64,000 nucleotides of DNA from an uncultured bacterium (GTDB lineage: Bacteria; Bacteroidota; Bacteroidia; Chitinophagales; Chitinophagaceae), in the NCBI GenBank assembly GCA_903826405.1, contig CAIKEH010000019.1, positions 1 to 64,000 of the forward strand, in the 5' to 3' direction. The notes below the pieces were generated by a model. It was not told the origin of the DNA. It did not search any database and saw only the letters and a list, made by a program, of their open reading frames with translations. Within the stretch, counting starts at the first letter, position 1. The number at the start of each line of letters is the position of its first letter. Positions 9,414 through 18,715 of this stretch are shown piece after piece. The position numbers and the translations under genes were made by a program.

Positions 9414-10073
9414 TAATGGGGAAAATCAGGAATAAACTTACCTACCCTTTCGGATTGGAATTTTAATTTAAGTCAAGTGAAGAAATTTATTGAAAATAAA
9501 TGAGGACGATATCAAGGGAATTGTCTCCAAAAGTCAAACCATTATAACACAAAAGAGAGCAGTTTGGGAAAAGCAGAAGTAAGATTTCCAGAAATCTTGA
9601 GATCCCAAAAGCAGAACCTATGAATGCCGGGCAAGGATAACTACAAAGGATTAATCAATAAGTCCACCAAGTCAAAGATGAATGTCTTGGGCTTTCAACT
9701 GAATCTGTGGATTCAATTTCTTTAGGAGAGTCCGGGAATGGATTCAGTGGATGGCGAGCATCGCTGGATCTAAAATCCATCAGCATTTGGTCGACCTTTC
9801 CGGTTGCAAGAAAAATAGGAATGTCGGCATCTACCCCATCGGGCAAATCTGAGAAGTGGTACATGATACGTGAATTTGACTTAAGGTACACCTATCAGTA
9901 TGGGAAAACCAAATTTGATAACACTCAAAATATCCACATAATCAATTAATTACGGATTCGTATTTTTAACACTTTGTTTAAAAGGAGAGGAATTGGAATG
10001 CGTTATGAATAAAAAGAGGATAGGAAGTTATATTGGTGCCGGTCTGTGAAACAGCGTAAGGATCCTGGACAAT

Positions 10074-10349
10074 TCACTTAGTCAAAGGAATGCGCTGACC
10101 CTCGGAATCAAGTACAAATTCGAACTCGATCATACAGGAACATCCTTCACTGCAATCACATTGGGTGTAATCGATCGGATGCGACCCATTCCATTGTAAA
10201 AGAAAATATATTCCTTTAATGGAATCAGCATACCTACAATTGCATGGCCCTGGAATGATAAAGCCCAGTGTATAAAACTCCTGACGGGTGAACATATTTT
10301 TGACTTTCAATATGTTCTGAACTTGAGTAAGCTTGGTTTTTTGATTCAT
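10074..10349 (-). CDS. Small Cys-rich hypothetical protein
   Basis: 91 residues, ATG start. I do not recognise the family. The middle and C-terminal parts look like a folded small domain with paired cysteines: PCNCRYADSIKG near residue 35 and QCDCSEGCSC near residue 63, followed by EFEFVLDSEGQRIPL. Seven cysteines in 91 residues suggest metal binding or disulfides. There is no signal peptide or membrane segment. It is isolated in AT-rich DNA. Sensible composition and the clustered Cys pairs argue that it is expressed, but short length keeps confidence moderate. Confidence 0.5.
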   Translation of the reverse strand: MNQKTKLTQVQNILKVKNMFTRQEFYTLGFIIPGPCNCRYADSIKGIYFLLQWNGSHPIDYTQCDCSEGCSCMIEFEFVLDSEGQRIPLTK

Positions 10350-10762
10350 TCACCCTATTACGGAACAAAAATCAGGGTAAATAGCCCTTTGAACTAGTGG
10401 ATTATCACCAAGCAGGTGGGTTAAAAAACACTGAATACGGGTTAAAACACAGGTTTATTGAATAAAAGAGCACTTCTTCTGCCTGCCTGTCCATCTCGGA
10501 AAGATCAAGCAAATCCCAGTCCGGCGATCGATGAACTTGAGCCAAATCCGTATCTTTCTCTCGGAACGGTAATATTTCCAGATCAAATCTTCAAGATCCC
10601 TACACGGTTCCTGATGATTGAAACCTGAAAAATCGCGCTGAAAAACAGACAACCTGAGTGATAAACAACCCCAAAAGCGGATACCCGGGAATGAACTCAT
10701 AATGGTTTTATGTAGCGCCAAACGATACATATTTGCCATATCACCACAATAAATAAGTCAAT
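10350..10762. other. 413-bp spacer before the Gfo/Idh/MocA gene, doubtful ORF inside
   Basis: A 94-codon minus-strand ORF (10455-10739, ATG start) is the only open frame of note. It is rich in Arg, Trp and Phe and matches nothing I know, so I do not call it a gene. The last 40 bases before the dehydrogenase contain CATATTTG, a 7-of-8 match to the TANNTTTG -7 box, and should hold its promoter. Confidence 0.4.
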
Positions 10763-11758
10763 ATGGGAAAGATCCGCTGGGGAATTTTGGGATGCGGCAA
10801 GATCGCAGCTAAATTCGCTGAAGACCTGAAACTTGTAGATGGTGCTGAGTTAAGCGCAGTAGCATCACGCAATGGTGAAAACGCCCGGAAATTTGCAAAA
10901 TCACATGGTGCTGTTCATGCCTTGGACAATTATCTGGATCTGGCCCAACACAGTGATGTGGACGTCATCTACATTGCCTCCCCACATTCACACCACCACG
11001 AACATACCCTGCTTTGTTTGAATCAGGGGAAAGCCGTGCTTTGTGAAAAAGCATTTGCTATCAATGGCCATCAGGCTCGTGAAATGGTGGATACCGCAAT
11101 AGCGAAAAATTGTTTCCTGATGGAAGCCTTCTGGACCAAATTCCTGCCTCATTACCAATTGGTAATGGCCAAGATTCACAAAGGAGAACTGGGCGAAATA
11201 AAGAGTCTGTTTGTGAATTTCGGCTTTCGCCCCACCGAACCTTTGGCAGATAGGATCTTCAACCCTGAATTAGGCGGTGGGTCTATGCTTGATATAGGCA
11301 TTTACAATGTTTTTCTTGCACTTTCAGTATTAGGCAAGCCGGATGGCATTGAAGCCACCATGACACCTGCACACACGGGCATTGATGAACAATGCGCAGT
11401 GACCTTCACTTACCAGAACGGAGCCATAGCGCAACTTTTTTCATCGTTTTCATCTAATCTTTCCACGGAGGCGGACATCAGCGGTACTAGTGGCAGGATC
11501 CGACTGGGGACGCGATTTTATGAACCCGCTACGACTATTGAATTTTATCCCGGTCATATCGGAACCAGGCAGATCATCCCCCACGATCGCGAAGCTGGAT
11601 GGGGTTATCAATACCAGATTAGACATGTACAGGACTGTCTGGAAAAAGGCCTGATCGAGAGTCCGGTAATGTCCCATGCCGATAGCTTGCAATTAATGGA
11701 TACCCTGGATGCGATCCGCAAAAAAGCGGGCATTCATTACCGGGTGGACGATTATTGA
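10763..11758 (+). CDS. Gfo/Idh/MocA family NAD(P)-dependent oxidoreductase
   Basis: 331 residues. The N-terminal Rossmann fold has the dinucleotide-binding loop GILGCGKIA (residues 6-14). The cofactor/substrate motif CEKAF near residue 96 corresponds to the EKP region. The C-terminal sheet domain begins with GGGSMLDIGIYN near residue 171, as in dihydrodiol dehydrogenase-like members. The family oxidises or reduces sugars, inositols and related alcohols; the substrate cannot be assigned. Cytoplasmic. It stands alone and is followed by a strong palindromic repeat. Confidence 0.9.
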   Translation: MGKIRWGILGCGKIAAKFAEDLKLVDGAELSAVASRNGENARKFAKSHGAVHALDNYLDLAQHSDVDVIYIASPHSHHHEHTLLCLNQGKAVLCEKAFAINGHQAREMVDTAIAKNCFLMEAFWTKFLPHYQLVMAKIHKGELGEIKSLFVNFGFRPTEPLADRIFNPELGGGSMLDIGIYNVFLALSVLGKPDGIEATMTPAHTGIDEQCAVTFTYQNGAIAQLFSSFSSNLSTEADISGTSGRIRLGTRFYEPATTIEFYPGHIGTRQIIPHDREAGWGYQYQIRHVQDCLEKGLIESPVMSHADSLQLMDTLDAIRKKAGIHYRVDDY

Positions 11759-12062
11759 ATTTATAATTATTGAGCTTTTTAATATTGGCTGAAAGCAATA
11801 CTTGCTGCCTCCCCCTTCCAACAACGACTAACCCTCCAAGAGTCCACCCTTGGAGGGTCTCTAAAAAAATGTAAAAAATCCTTCGGACCCTTGGAGGGTG
11901 GACTCTTGGAGGGTGTTGGGGAGAATGCATTAAAAATCATCTCTCACAGCCAAAAAATATCGGCTGCCCATTCAGCTTTATCAGGCAGGCTTATTCCTGC
12001 ATCTGAAAACCTGACCGAACAACCGACAAAAAACAAAATCAGATGAACTCTTCCTGCAAGTC
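11759..12062. other. 304-bp gap between convergent genes, dominated by a fold-back repeat
   Basis: The gap between the dehydrogenase and the GH20 gene holds the TTGGAGGGT inverted repeat described separately (11831-11914). The rest has no ORF, RNA motif or further repeat that I can see. Confidence 0.6.
11831..11914. repeat. TTGGAGGGT fold-back repeat, copy 1
   Basis: Outer arms ACCCTCCAAGAGTCCACCCT (11831-11850) and AGGGTGGACTCTTGGAGGGT (11895-11914) are perfect 20-bp inverted repeats. Each arm region contains two copies of the core CTTGGAGGGT or its complement: head-to-head on the left (11831-11840 and 11849-11858), direct on the right (11890-11899 and 11905-11914). Alternative hairpins are therefore possible. 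The same core units recur at 26243-26335, which makes this an interspersed family. Confidence 0.85.
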
Positions 12063-13997
12063 TTAATCTTCCGCGTCCATCTTAAGGATTCCAGCCCTTT
12101 TCTTTAGGTCCACGATCGGGATCGTGATCATCCTTCCCACGGCCTTGCCATTTCGATAGTTAATGACGCGTAAAGCTGCCGCATCCGTAGGAACGGTGAG
12201 GGGACCATTTAATTTCTGATAATATTGATCCGGGAAAGAATTGTCAAAACTATAATAAGTATCCAGCCCCTCCAGTTCATTTTCTGCTTCAACAACGATT
12301 GAACCATTATCTGCTTTCCTGGCCTTGATGATGGGATCGAACATGCTTGGAGCGTACTTCTTGCCCGCGGCATCGAAACGAGTGAAATGATTCTCCACCC
12401 GACGTGTGAAGTCAGTCCAGTTTCGAGTAGTCTTCGGTGACCAGAGGACTTCAGCGGTGGCCATGCCACGTGGCCATACCATGTACTGCAGGTGACGTGT
12501 ATTGTAGATCTGCTCTGTCCATAAATTGGCCTGTCCACCTTTTATAAGCTTGGGATCAACGCCATCCGGTACCGGTTCAAAAGCATAGGATTTGCTGAGT
12601 CTCAATGTCGAGTAAACCGGAGGTTCGATCGCGCGATCCGCCTGCATGAAATCTATATAACAGAAAGTGGTAGGAGTCATCACCACTTCATGTCCCTGCT
12701 TGGCCGCTTCGATTCCACCCTTCATCCCTCTCCAACTCATGACTGCCGCATTAGGTGCAAGGCCTCCTTCCAAAATCTCATCCCAACCGATCAACTTCCT
12801 ACCCTTTGCATTGACAATCTTCTCAACGCGTTTTACGAAATAACTTTGGACTTCGTGAACATCCTTAAGTTTCTCTTTTTTCATGAGCTCGAGGACCTGA
12901 GGATTCTTCTCCCAGAAATTCTTGGCACATTCATCGCCACCCATATGGATGTACGGAAAAGGAAAGATCTGTGCCAGCTCAGTGAAGACTTTGTCAAGAA
13001 AAGTGTAGACCTTCTCATTCGCCGGGCACAACGTATTGTCATAAAGTGCTGAAAAACCTCCAGCGGACCAATTCATGATCTTCTCACCGGAACGTACTTT
13101 GTATTTCTCAGCCCCGGGAGTGCAGGACAATTCAGGGTAGGAAGTGATGGTTGCCAGACTGTGGCCAGGTACATCCACTTCAGGAAGGATGTCCACAAAC
13201 CTGTCTTTCGCATATTGAACAAGTTCCTTGAGGTCTTCCTGAGTATAAAATCCGCCATAATCACGTGGCTCATCCTCTGTGGGCGGAGTGAAATTCCCGA
13301 AGGTTCCCACTTTTTTCACATTCCAGGCACCCACTTTGGTCAAATTCGGATACGATTTGATCTCGATCCTCCATCCTTCGTCATCTGTCAGGTGGAAATG
13401 AAGCAAGTTGTATTTGTATTTAACCATGTCATCGATAAATCGTTTCACTTCCTCTTTCGTGAAGAAATGGCGCGACACATCGAACATCATCCCTCGCCAT
13501 CCGAAACGGGGATAATCCAGGATGTCTAGGACCGGCACCTTCCAACTAACATTTTCAATTTTAGTATTTGACTCGATATCCTTGGGTAACATTTGTAAAA
13601 ATGTCTGAGACCCATAAAAGAGACCTGCCGGCTTGTTCGCAGTGATGATCACCGTCGCATCAGTGACCTTAAGAGTATATCCTTCATTACCTATTGACGC
13701 ATCCGTGGATTTGTTCAGCGACAAGAGAATATTGCCGGTATTTCGGGGCATCATGCCACCCGTCCTTACCGTCAAGCTGTAGCCCGTGGCCCGGCCCAAC
13801 TCTGCGGCCAGCATATCTGCCACTTTTCGCGATTCTGCATCGACCCCTGAAATGGTGATGGAAGCAGCAGGATTAAGCTCAAAGGAACCCTCCCCCATTT
13901 TTACCTGAACGGGCTGAGGAATAATGGACAAATTGCCGGTTTGACACATAACCCAAACCGGAAGCCCAACTAGCAAAAGCAGTATGATTTTTTTCAT
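12063..13997 (-). CDS. Beta-N-acetylhexosaminidase, glycoside hydrolase family 20, secreted
   Basis: 644 residues with a signal peptide (1-18, ending VMCQ). A GH20b-type N-terminal domain (about 25-145) precedes the TIM barrel with HFHLTDDEGWRIEIKSYP near residue 200, PEVDVPGHSLA near 270 and the catalytic Asp-Glu pair in HMGGDECAKNFW near 350. The enzyme removes terminal GlcNAc or GalNAc by substrate-assisted catalysis from chitin fragments, glycoproteins or peptidoglycan pieces. The C-terminal 90 residues resemble the small beta-domain seen in many Bacteroidota homologues. ATG start. Together with the fucosidase and PIG-L gene it points to glycan foraging. Confidence 0.95.
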   Translation of the reverse strand: MKKIILLLLVGLPVWVMCQTGNLSIIPQPVQVKMGEGSFELNPAASITISGVDAESRKVADMLAAELGRATGYSLTVRTGGMMPRNTGNILLSLNKSTDASIGNEGYTLKVTDATVIITANKPAGLFYGSQTFLQMLPKDIESNTKIENVSWKVPVLDILDYPRFGWRGMMFDVSRHFFTKEEVKRFIDDMVKYKYNLLHFHLTDDEGWRIEIKSYPNLTKVGAWNVKKVGTFGNFTPPTEDEPRDYGGFYTQEDLKELVQYAKDRFVDILPEVDVPGHSLATITSYPELSCTPGAEKYKVRSGEKIMNWSAGGFSALYDNTLCPANEKVYTFLDKVFTELAQIFPFPYIHMGGDECAKNFWEKNPQVLELMKKEKLKDVHEVQSYFVKRVEKIVNAKGRKLIGWDEILEGGLAPNAAVMSWRGMKGGIEAAKQGHEVVMTPTTFCYIDFMQADRAIEPPVYSTLRLSKSYAFEPVPDGVDPKLIKGGQANLWTEQIYNTRHLQYMVWPRGMATAEVLWSPKTTRNWTDFTRRVENHFTRFDAAGKKYAPSMFDPIIKARKADNGSIVVEAENELEGLDTYYSFDNSFPDQYYQKLNGPLTVPTDAAALRVINYRNGKAVGRMITIPIVDLKKRAGILKMDAED

Positions 13998-14141
13998 ATG
14001 AATGATTTCTAAGACAAATTAGGGAATGATCAGGAGAACACACTCATGACCGAAAAAAATCACTTAAAAGGGATAGTAATACCTTCCCCGTTTCTGGAGA
14101 GTCGATTTTAACCCTGTTAAAGTAATGAATCACCGCAAGTT

Positions 14142-14149
14142 TACCTTTG
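14142..14149 (+). promoter_or_regulatory. Candidate -7 box of the DUF4412-like gene
   Basis: TACCTTTG matches TANNTTTG. A TTA at 14117-14119, 22 bases upstream, is a poor -33. Transcription would start near 14155. That excludes the longer reading from 14125 and supports the ATG at 14209. Confidence 0.5.
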
Positions 14150-14208
14150 CCCGAGCATCCAATCGTTGGTGTAGTCAAAAGCCTCTACCCATCAACCCAT
14201 TCCCAATC

Positions 14209-15072
14209 ATGAAAAAGAAACTCATACTTCCTCTGATTGCGCTGGCCTCAGCCTCCTTGACCATGAGCCAACCCAGGGTCGTGAAAAGCGCGATCATCAA
14301 AATGCAGACCGAGATAACATTCCCGGATAATCCGGCCGGAGGCCCCGGAGCTGAAGGGGACAGGATCATGATGATGGGCGGACCAGGGGGGATGGAATCC
14401 ACCTCCACCTTATATTATACTGAAGACAGGACGAAATTGGAAAGCACTAGTGATTTCGGCAATAATACCATCATAACCGACCGTAAGGAAAGGAAAACGA
14501 CAACTTTGATAGAAGCCATGGGCAAAAAATCCGGATTCTATTCTACTGAAGAGGACGAAGCAGCAATGAAGGGGAGGATGGATTCCATCCGGAATGCCCG
14601 CAGAGACTCCCTTCAAAAGATGGGGCTTCCGATAGCCCAACCAGCTGCACCGGAGATCGTCTATACGGAAGAGTCCAAAAAAATCGCGGGCTACTCCTGT
14701 AAAAAGGCCATCATCAAAACCAAGGATAGACAAGGGAACACGAACGAATCGACAGTTTGGTATTCTCCTGAATTCAAATTGGTCAATGCCCCCGGTAGTA
14801 GTGGTCCTAGAGGAGGATTCATGGGAGGCCCCATGATGGGAGGAATGAATGGCCTCGACAAGATCGAAGGGCATCCCATGGAATACTCCATGTCCCGAAA
14901 CAATGGCATGAAAATGCACATGGTGGTAACAAAAGTTCAGTTGGACACACCGATTGATGATAAAACTTTCGAAGTCCCCAAAGGATTTGAGCTCAAATCG
15001 ATGAAGGATATGCAGGGCCGGGACGGACGAATGATGATCAGAATAGATGCACCCGGCGGGCCACACAATTAA
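14209..15072 (+). CDS. Secreted GLPGLI/DUF4412-like protein
   Basis: 287 residues from the ATG at 14209, which gives a clean signal peptide (MKKKLILPLIALASASLTMSQ). A longer in-frame start at 14125 would bury the signal and lies upstream of the -7 box. The mature part has beta-rich segments typical of GLPGLI or DUF4412 proteins, including YTEESKKIAGYSCKKAIIK and STVWYSPEF, and ends in PIDDKTFEVPKGFE. Met/Gly-rich stretches near residues 45-65 (MMMGGPGG) and 205-220 (FMGGPMMGGMNG) are unusual and could bind soft metals, but that is a guess. Function unknown, periplasmic by prediction. Confidence 0.75.
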   Translation: MKKKLILPLIALASASLTMSQPRVVKSAIIKMQTEITFPDNPAGGPGAEGDRIMMMGGPGGMESTSTLYYTEDRTKLESTSDFGNNTIITDRKERKTTTLIEAMGKKSGFYSTEEDEAAMKGRMDSIRNARRDSLQKMGLPIAQPAAPEIVYTEESKKIAGYSCKKAIIKTKDRQGNTNESTVWYSPEFKLVNAPGSSGPRGGFMGGPMMGGMNGLDKIEGHPMEYSMSRNNGMKMHMVVTKVQLDTPIDDKTFEVPKGFELKSMKDMQGRDGRMMIRIDAPGGPHN

Positions 15073-15390
15073 CAGTTCACCAATTCATCTCAAACCGGGC
15101 ATATTCCGGTTTTTTTTATTCCATGATCTCGGATCGTGAGGTGTTTTCCGGGATACCCAATCCCATAAATATGCAAAAAGACCTCTTTCTTATTCCATAT
15201 TGAACAAACACCTAACTTTACAGGGAATGCAGATCATGCAAAGGCATCTACATAAAACACGCACCGTTTCTTTCGCCGTACAAATACTGCCGGTGAACTA
15301 TTACATCCCGGAATAAGTTGACCATTCCAAACCAGTCCGGATTCACACTACTTCTGATCCCAGCTTCCATCGCATTCAAGTATATTCCAT
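15073..15390. other. 318-bp spacer before the arginine-deiminase-like gene
   Basis: After the terminator there is no ORF of interest. TAACTTTA at 15213-15220 is a 7-of-8 match to the -7 consensus but lies 170 bases from the next start and lacks a -33 partner. Nothing else was seen. Confidence 0.4.
15092..15117 (+). terminator. Intrinsic terminator after the DUF4412-like gene
   Basis: A 7-bp stem, AAACCGG (15092-15098) and CCGGTTT (15106-15112), with a 7-base loop, is followed by a T-run to 15117. It begins 20 bases after the stop codon. Confidence 0.85.
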
Positions 15391-16839
15391 ATGGCCAATA
15401 CACCATCAGGCAAAATCCAGGTGACATCCGAGATCGGAACCTTACGAAGGTTACTCGTTCATAGCCCGGACAGCGGCCTGGGTAAAGTTGTTCCCTCCAA
15501 AGCGCAGGACTGGCTTTTTGAGGATATTGTTCATTTGGACACCATTCGCAGGGAGGAATATGATTTCTACACTAAAATCCTACTATATTTTCTGGACCCC
15601 GGCAAAATAAAGGGAAGGCTGAAATCGATCGACGATATCAAAAACAAAAGGAATTTCTACAAACCAGGTCATCCGAATTTCTTCCGATCGGACAAGGTCA
15701 TCGAACTTCAATGGTTGCTAGCTGATATCCTTGCCGATGAAAAAATAAAGATCCGTCTTGTTTCATCAGTTTGCGCTATAGAAGCCTGCTCCCACGAAAT
15801 GGAGATGAAGCTTTACAAAGCCGATCCGATCAGGCTGGCCAAGATCTTCATCACAGGAAGCATTGATGACGACAACATGATCTTTCCTCCCCTTCCCAAC
15901 TTCATCTTCACCAGGGACATAGGCATCGTCATCAACGATCATATCCTCCTGAACAAACCGGCGAAGAAAGCACGGACACGTGAGGCTTTACTGATGAAAT
16001 ACATTTTCTTCAATCATCCCTTTTTCAGATCATACAAAAAGAAGATCATCGAGATCCCCGAAGCATTCCAGTATTTCCTCATGCCCAAAGAGGGAGAGGA
16101 TAAAAAAGTGACCCTGGAAGGTGGCGATGTCATGGTCGTAAGCAAGGACCACGTACTCATCGGTGTCAGTGAACGAACAAGCATGGAAGCGGCCCATCAG
16201 GCGATCAACATACTTTTTGACAGGAACATAGTCAGGAAGGTGACCATCGTGAAGATCCCCAAAAAGAGGGACTATATGCACATAGATACCATCTTTACGC
16301 AGATCAAGAGAAATTGTTGGGTGTTGCTCGGCCACTTCTCCAGAAAAGCCATGAAACACGAAGATGCGGATCCCGTCCAACGCATCCTGCTGGAAAAGAA
16401 GAAAGAGGAAAAACTGAAGATCATACAGTTCAATAAAAAAAACATCGAATCACCCATTGAATTTGACAATTTGGAAGACCTGTTGTCAGACATCAGTCGA
16501 AATGACCTGGAATCCAAGGAGAAGGTCCGTTTCATTTATTCTGGCAACAACGAGTTTCCCTTTGATGCCAGAGAGCAATGGACAGACTCCTGCAACTTGC
16601 TTGCATTAAAGGAAGGAGTCGTACTGGGATATGACCGCAACGATAAGACTGTTGAGGCATTCCGACAGAACGGCTTCCATATCATCCGAGCAGAAGACCT
16701 GGTAGAACAATTGGAGTCTGGACAGACAGACCCGGAAAAGATAAGGGACACGCTCATCCTCATGCCTTCAGCGGAACTGTCCCGTGCAAGGGGGGGCTTC
16801 CATTGCATGAGCATGCCGCTGCTCAGGGATGAGATTTAG
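15391..16839 (+). CDS. Arginine deiminase-like amidinotransferase-fold hydrolase
   Basis: 482 residues, somewhat longer than the usual 400-420 of ArcA-type arginine deiminases. The full catalytic set of the guanidine-modifying superfamily is present: Asp176 in FTRD, Glu243 and Asp246 in EGGD, His297 and Asp299 in HIDT, and the nucleophile Cys472 in GGFHCMSMPLLRD, ten residues from the C-terminus. This supports hydrolysis of arginine to citrulline and ammonia. The extra length is an insertion around residues 310-390 rich in Lys/Glu. The next gene is CtlX, a citrulline hydrolase, so the pair could take arginine to ornithine without ornithine carbamoyltransferase or carbamate kinase. Confidence 0.85.
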   Translation: MANTPSGKIQVTSEIGTLRRLLVHSPDSGLGKVVPSKAQDWLFEDIVHLDTIRREEYDFYTKILLYFLDPGKIKGRLKSIDDIKNKRNFYKPGHPNFFRSDKVIELQWLLADILADEKIKIRLVSSVCAIEACSHEMEMKLYKADPIRLAKIFITGSIDDDNMIFPPLPNFIFTRDIGIVINDHILLNKPAKKARTREALLMKYIFFNHPFFRSYKKKIIEIPEAFQYFLMPKEGEDKKVTLEGGDVMVVSKDHVLIGVSERTSMEAAHQAINILFDRNIVRKVTIVKIPKKRDYMHIDTIFTQIKRNCWVLLGHFSRKAMKHEDADPVQRILLEKKKEEKLKIIQFNKKNIESPIEFDNLEDLLSDISRNDLESKEKVRFIYSGNNEFPFDAREQWTDSCNLLALKEGVVLGYDRNDKTVEAFRQNGFHIIRAEDLVEQLESGQTDPEKIRDTLILMPSAELSRARGGFHCMSMPLLRDEI

Positions 16840-16929
16840 ATCGATCCATGAACTTCGAATTCAGCATAGCACGATGATAGCAGCTGATCGGGATTCGGAT
16901 CTCCAGATTTTGAATTCAATTTTTTAGCC

Positions 16930-17871
16930 ATGCAAACAACATCCCATCTGTTAATGATCCGTCCCGTGGGCTTCAGCTTCAACGTAGAGACGGCCGTGAA
17001 CAATGCATTCCAGGTAGATGCCAAGGATCCTGGAACACAGACGAAAGCACTCGGTGAATTCAATGCTTTTGTAAACATGCTCGTGTCAAATGGGATCGAT
17101 GTCACCGTGATCGATGATGTCCTTGACCACCTGACGCCAGATTCAATCTTCCCAAATAATTGGATATCCTTTCATACAGACGGTACAATTTGTCTTTACC
17201 CCATGTATGCTCCCAACAGAAGGAAAGAAAGGAAACCGGAAGTCTTGGAAAAAATAAGAACTCAATTCCAGATAAACAGAACGATCGACCTCAGTCCATA
17301 TGAATCTCAGGATAAGTTCTTGGAGGGTACTGGCAGCATGGTCCTTGACCGGGAGAATCAGATAGCCTATGCCTGCCTCTCACCCAGAACTGATGTGACG
17401 GTTCTCCACGATTTCTGTACAAGCCTGAACTACAGTGCTGTTTGCTTCGATTCAGTTGATGAAAAAGGTCAAGCCATTTATCATACGAACGTGATGATGT
17501 GCGTGGCGGATAGATATGTTGTCGTCTGTCTGGACTCGGTCAGGAATCCTGAACAGCGCAAGGTTTTGGAGAATTCCATAAAAGCCAATGGCAAGAGGAT
17601 CATCACCATAAATCACCAACAGATGAATCACTTTGCAGGCAACATGCTGCAAGTGCAGAATACCAAAGGAGGAAAATACCTGGTCATGTCCACACAGGCT
17701 TACCAATCACTGTACCCTGATCAGATCGACGCATTGACCACTTACCAGCCTATCCTGCATTCCCCATTGGATACGATCGAAACCAATGGAGGGGGCAGTG
17801 CACGATGCATGATGGCAGAGGTCTTTCTGCCCGAGAAAAATGGAGAGTTGGGCAAGAAACGTTTTTCCTAA
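16930..17871 (+). CDS. ctlX: Citrulline utilization hydrolase CtlX
   Basis: 313 residues. The N-terminus MQTTSHLLMIRPVGFSFN and the conserved NNAFQVDAKD segment are characteristic of CtlX. The amidinotransferase fold has ENQIAYACLSPRTD, the motif NHFAGNMLQVQN near residue 235, and the probable nucleophile Cys293 in ARCMMAEVF. CtlX hydrolyses citrulline to ornithine, CO2 and ammonia in organisms where it has been studied. It starts 90 bases after the arginine-deiminase-like gene on the same strand, so the two are probably co-transcribed and form a short arginine catabolic or nitrogen-release route. Confidence 0.9.
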   Translation: MQTTSHLLMIRPVGFSFNVETAVNNAFQVDAKDPGTQTKALGEFNAFVNMLVSNGIDVTVIDDVLDHLTPDSIFPNNWISFHTDGTICLYPMYAPNRRKERKPEVLEKIRTQFQINRTIDLSPYESQDKFLEGTGSMVLDRENQIAYACLSPRTDVTVLHDFCTSLNYSAVCFDSVDEKGQAIYHTNVMMCVADRYVVVCLDSVRNPEQRKVLENSIKANGKRIITINHQQMNHFAGNMLQVQNTKGGKYLVMSTQAYQSLYPDQIDALTTYQPILHSPLDTIETNGGGSARCMMAEVFLPEKNGELGKKRFS

Positions 17872-17875
17872 AGCC

Positions 17876-18715
17876 TCAGTCCAATATTTTACGAACATCC
17901 CGTTTCAGTAAAACCTTTGCCGTATTTGTCAGCAATTTCAACTTGGCCTGGACGAACTCATAGGATTCCACATATTCTTTTTCCAACCGGATAAGTGCGC
18001 CTTCACATTCCTGCTGCAGGGATGCATGCCCCATAGACTTTGTTTTTTGAGCTGAAATCCAAGCGATCGTTTCCCCTATGTCGTGCCAGTATCCAACATG
18101 AGATTGAAATTCATCTAACTGATTGACCAATCGATCGTGAACTTGGCCTCTGGCCTGAAACGCAAGCGGCCATCCACCAATATGCTGAATCGATTTAATG
18201 TTCTTGCGCGCGGCATGCCATCTGCCGGGAAGAATTCCGGCATCCAGACTGATCAAAAGATCTCGCATTATAGCTTCCTGATAAGCCCTTACATCCTTTG
18301 TTGGAAATGCGGATAATTTATCACTTTGTTTTTTCCCGGTCCGATCAATGCTTTTTTTCAGTTCGGGGATCTCTTTTATTATTTTACGGGTAAGCTTTCC
18401 CGTGATATTCTCCAGCCGACTATGTTTGATGACTCCTGGTTTACGATGCCTGTGCAACCATTTCAAGTGCAACTGGGCTTCACGGAGTTCGCCAGCTTTT
18501 TTGAAGAATCTTTTCAAATCCCGTTCAAAATCCCTCAACCCTTTTGACCGCTTATTCTCGCGAAGGAATCGAAGCAGAGTCAGGGTCTCTTTGCCCGAAA
18601 CCCGGAAATGATGTAAGGAACCACGACCCTTTTTCTTCTCAAAGGCAGAAATATGTTTGTCCAGGTCCTTCAACAGTGACCTCAATAAGGAAGATATATC
18701 GATGGTTTTGTTCAA
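17876..18715 (-). CDS. CHAD domain protein (putative polyphosphate-binding)
   Basis: 279 residues, mostly helical and basic, with the CHAD signature near the N-terminus (HHFRVSGKETLTLLRFL, residues 36-52) and a second repeat half around RWHAARKNIKSIQHIG near 180. CHAD domains are conserved histidine alpha-helical domains, and several bind inorganic polyphosphate. The start reads TTG at 18715, overlapping the stop of the upstream reductase gene (TTGA), so its translation is likely coupled to that gene. There is no CYTH partner in the window. The end converges on ctlX with 4 bases between stops. Confidence 0.85.
   Translation of the reverse strand: MNKTIDISSLLRSLLKDLDKHISAFEKKKGRGSLHHFRVSGKETLTLLRFLRENKRSKGLRDFERDLKRFFKKAGELREAQLHLKWLHRHRKPGVIKHSRLENITGKLTRKIIKEIPELKKSIDRTGKKQSDKLSAFPTKDVRAYQEAIMRDLLISLDAGILPGRWHAARKNIKSIQHIGGWPLAFQARGQVHDRLVNQLDEFQSHVGYWHDIGETIAWISAQKTKSMGHASLQQECEGALIRLEKEYVESYEFVQAKLKLLTNTAKVLLKRDVRKILD

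Larger units (their letters stand above)
9250..10073. other. 824-bp AT-rich stretch without a convincing gene
   Basis: Apart from the smc -7 box, the stretch holds two exact TTATNCACA 9-mers (9343-9351 TTATACACA and 9405-9413 TTATTCACA) and a one-mismatch copy at 9930-9938 (ATATCCACA). Two overlapping ORFs of about 80 codons (9655-9891 minus and 9707-9949 plus) have no recognisable features, and neither looks protein-like enough to call. The stretch could be a decayed gene or a regulatory or replication-related spacer. Confidence 0.5.

Noticed and set aside
9655-9949. Two overlapping 78-80 codon frames in the AT-rich gap
   Set aside because: No recognisable motif, and the two frames are on opposite strands; not enough to call a gene.
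10455-10739. 94-codon minus-strand frame before the Gfo/Idh/MocA gene
   Set aside because: Odd composition, no conserved feature, and its start region coincides with the likely promoter of the divergent gene.
17317-17330. CTTGGAGGGT core inside ctlX
   Set aside because: It lies in codons for FLEGTG of a conserved protein and has no inverted partner, so it is a chance match to the repeat core.
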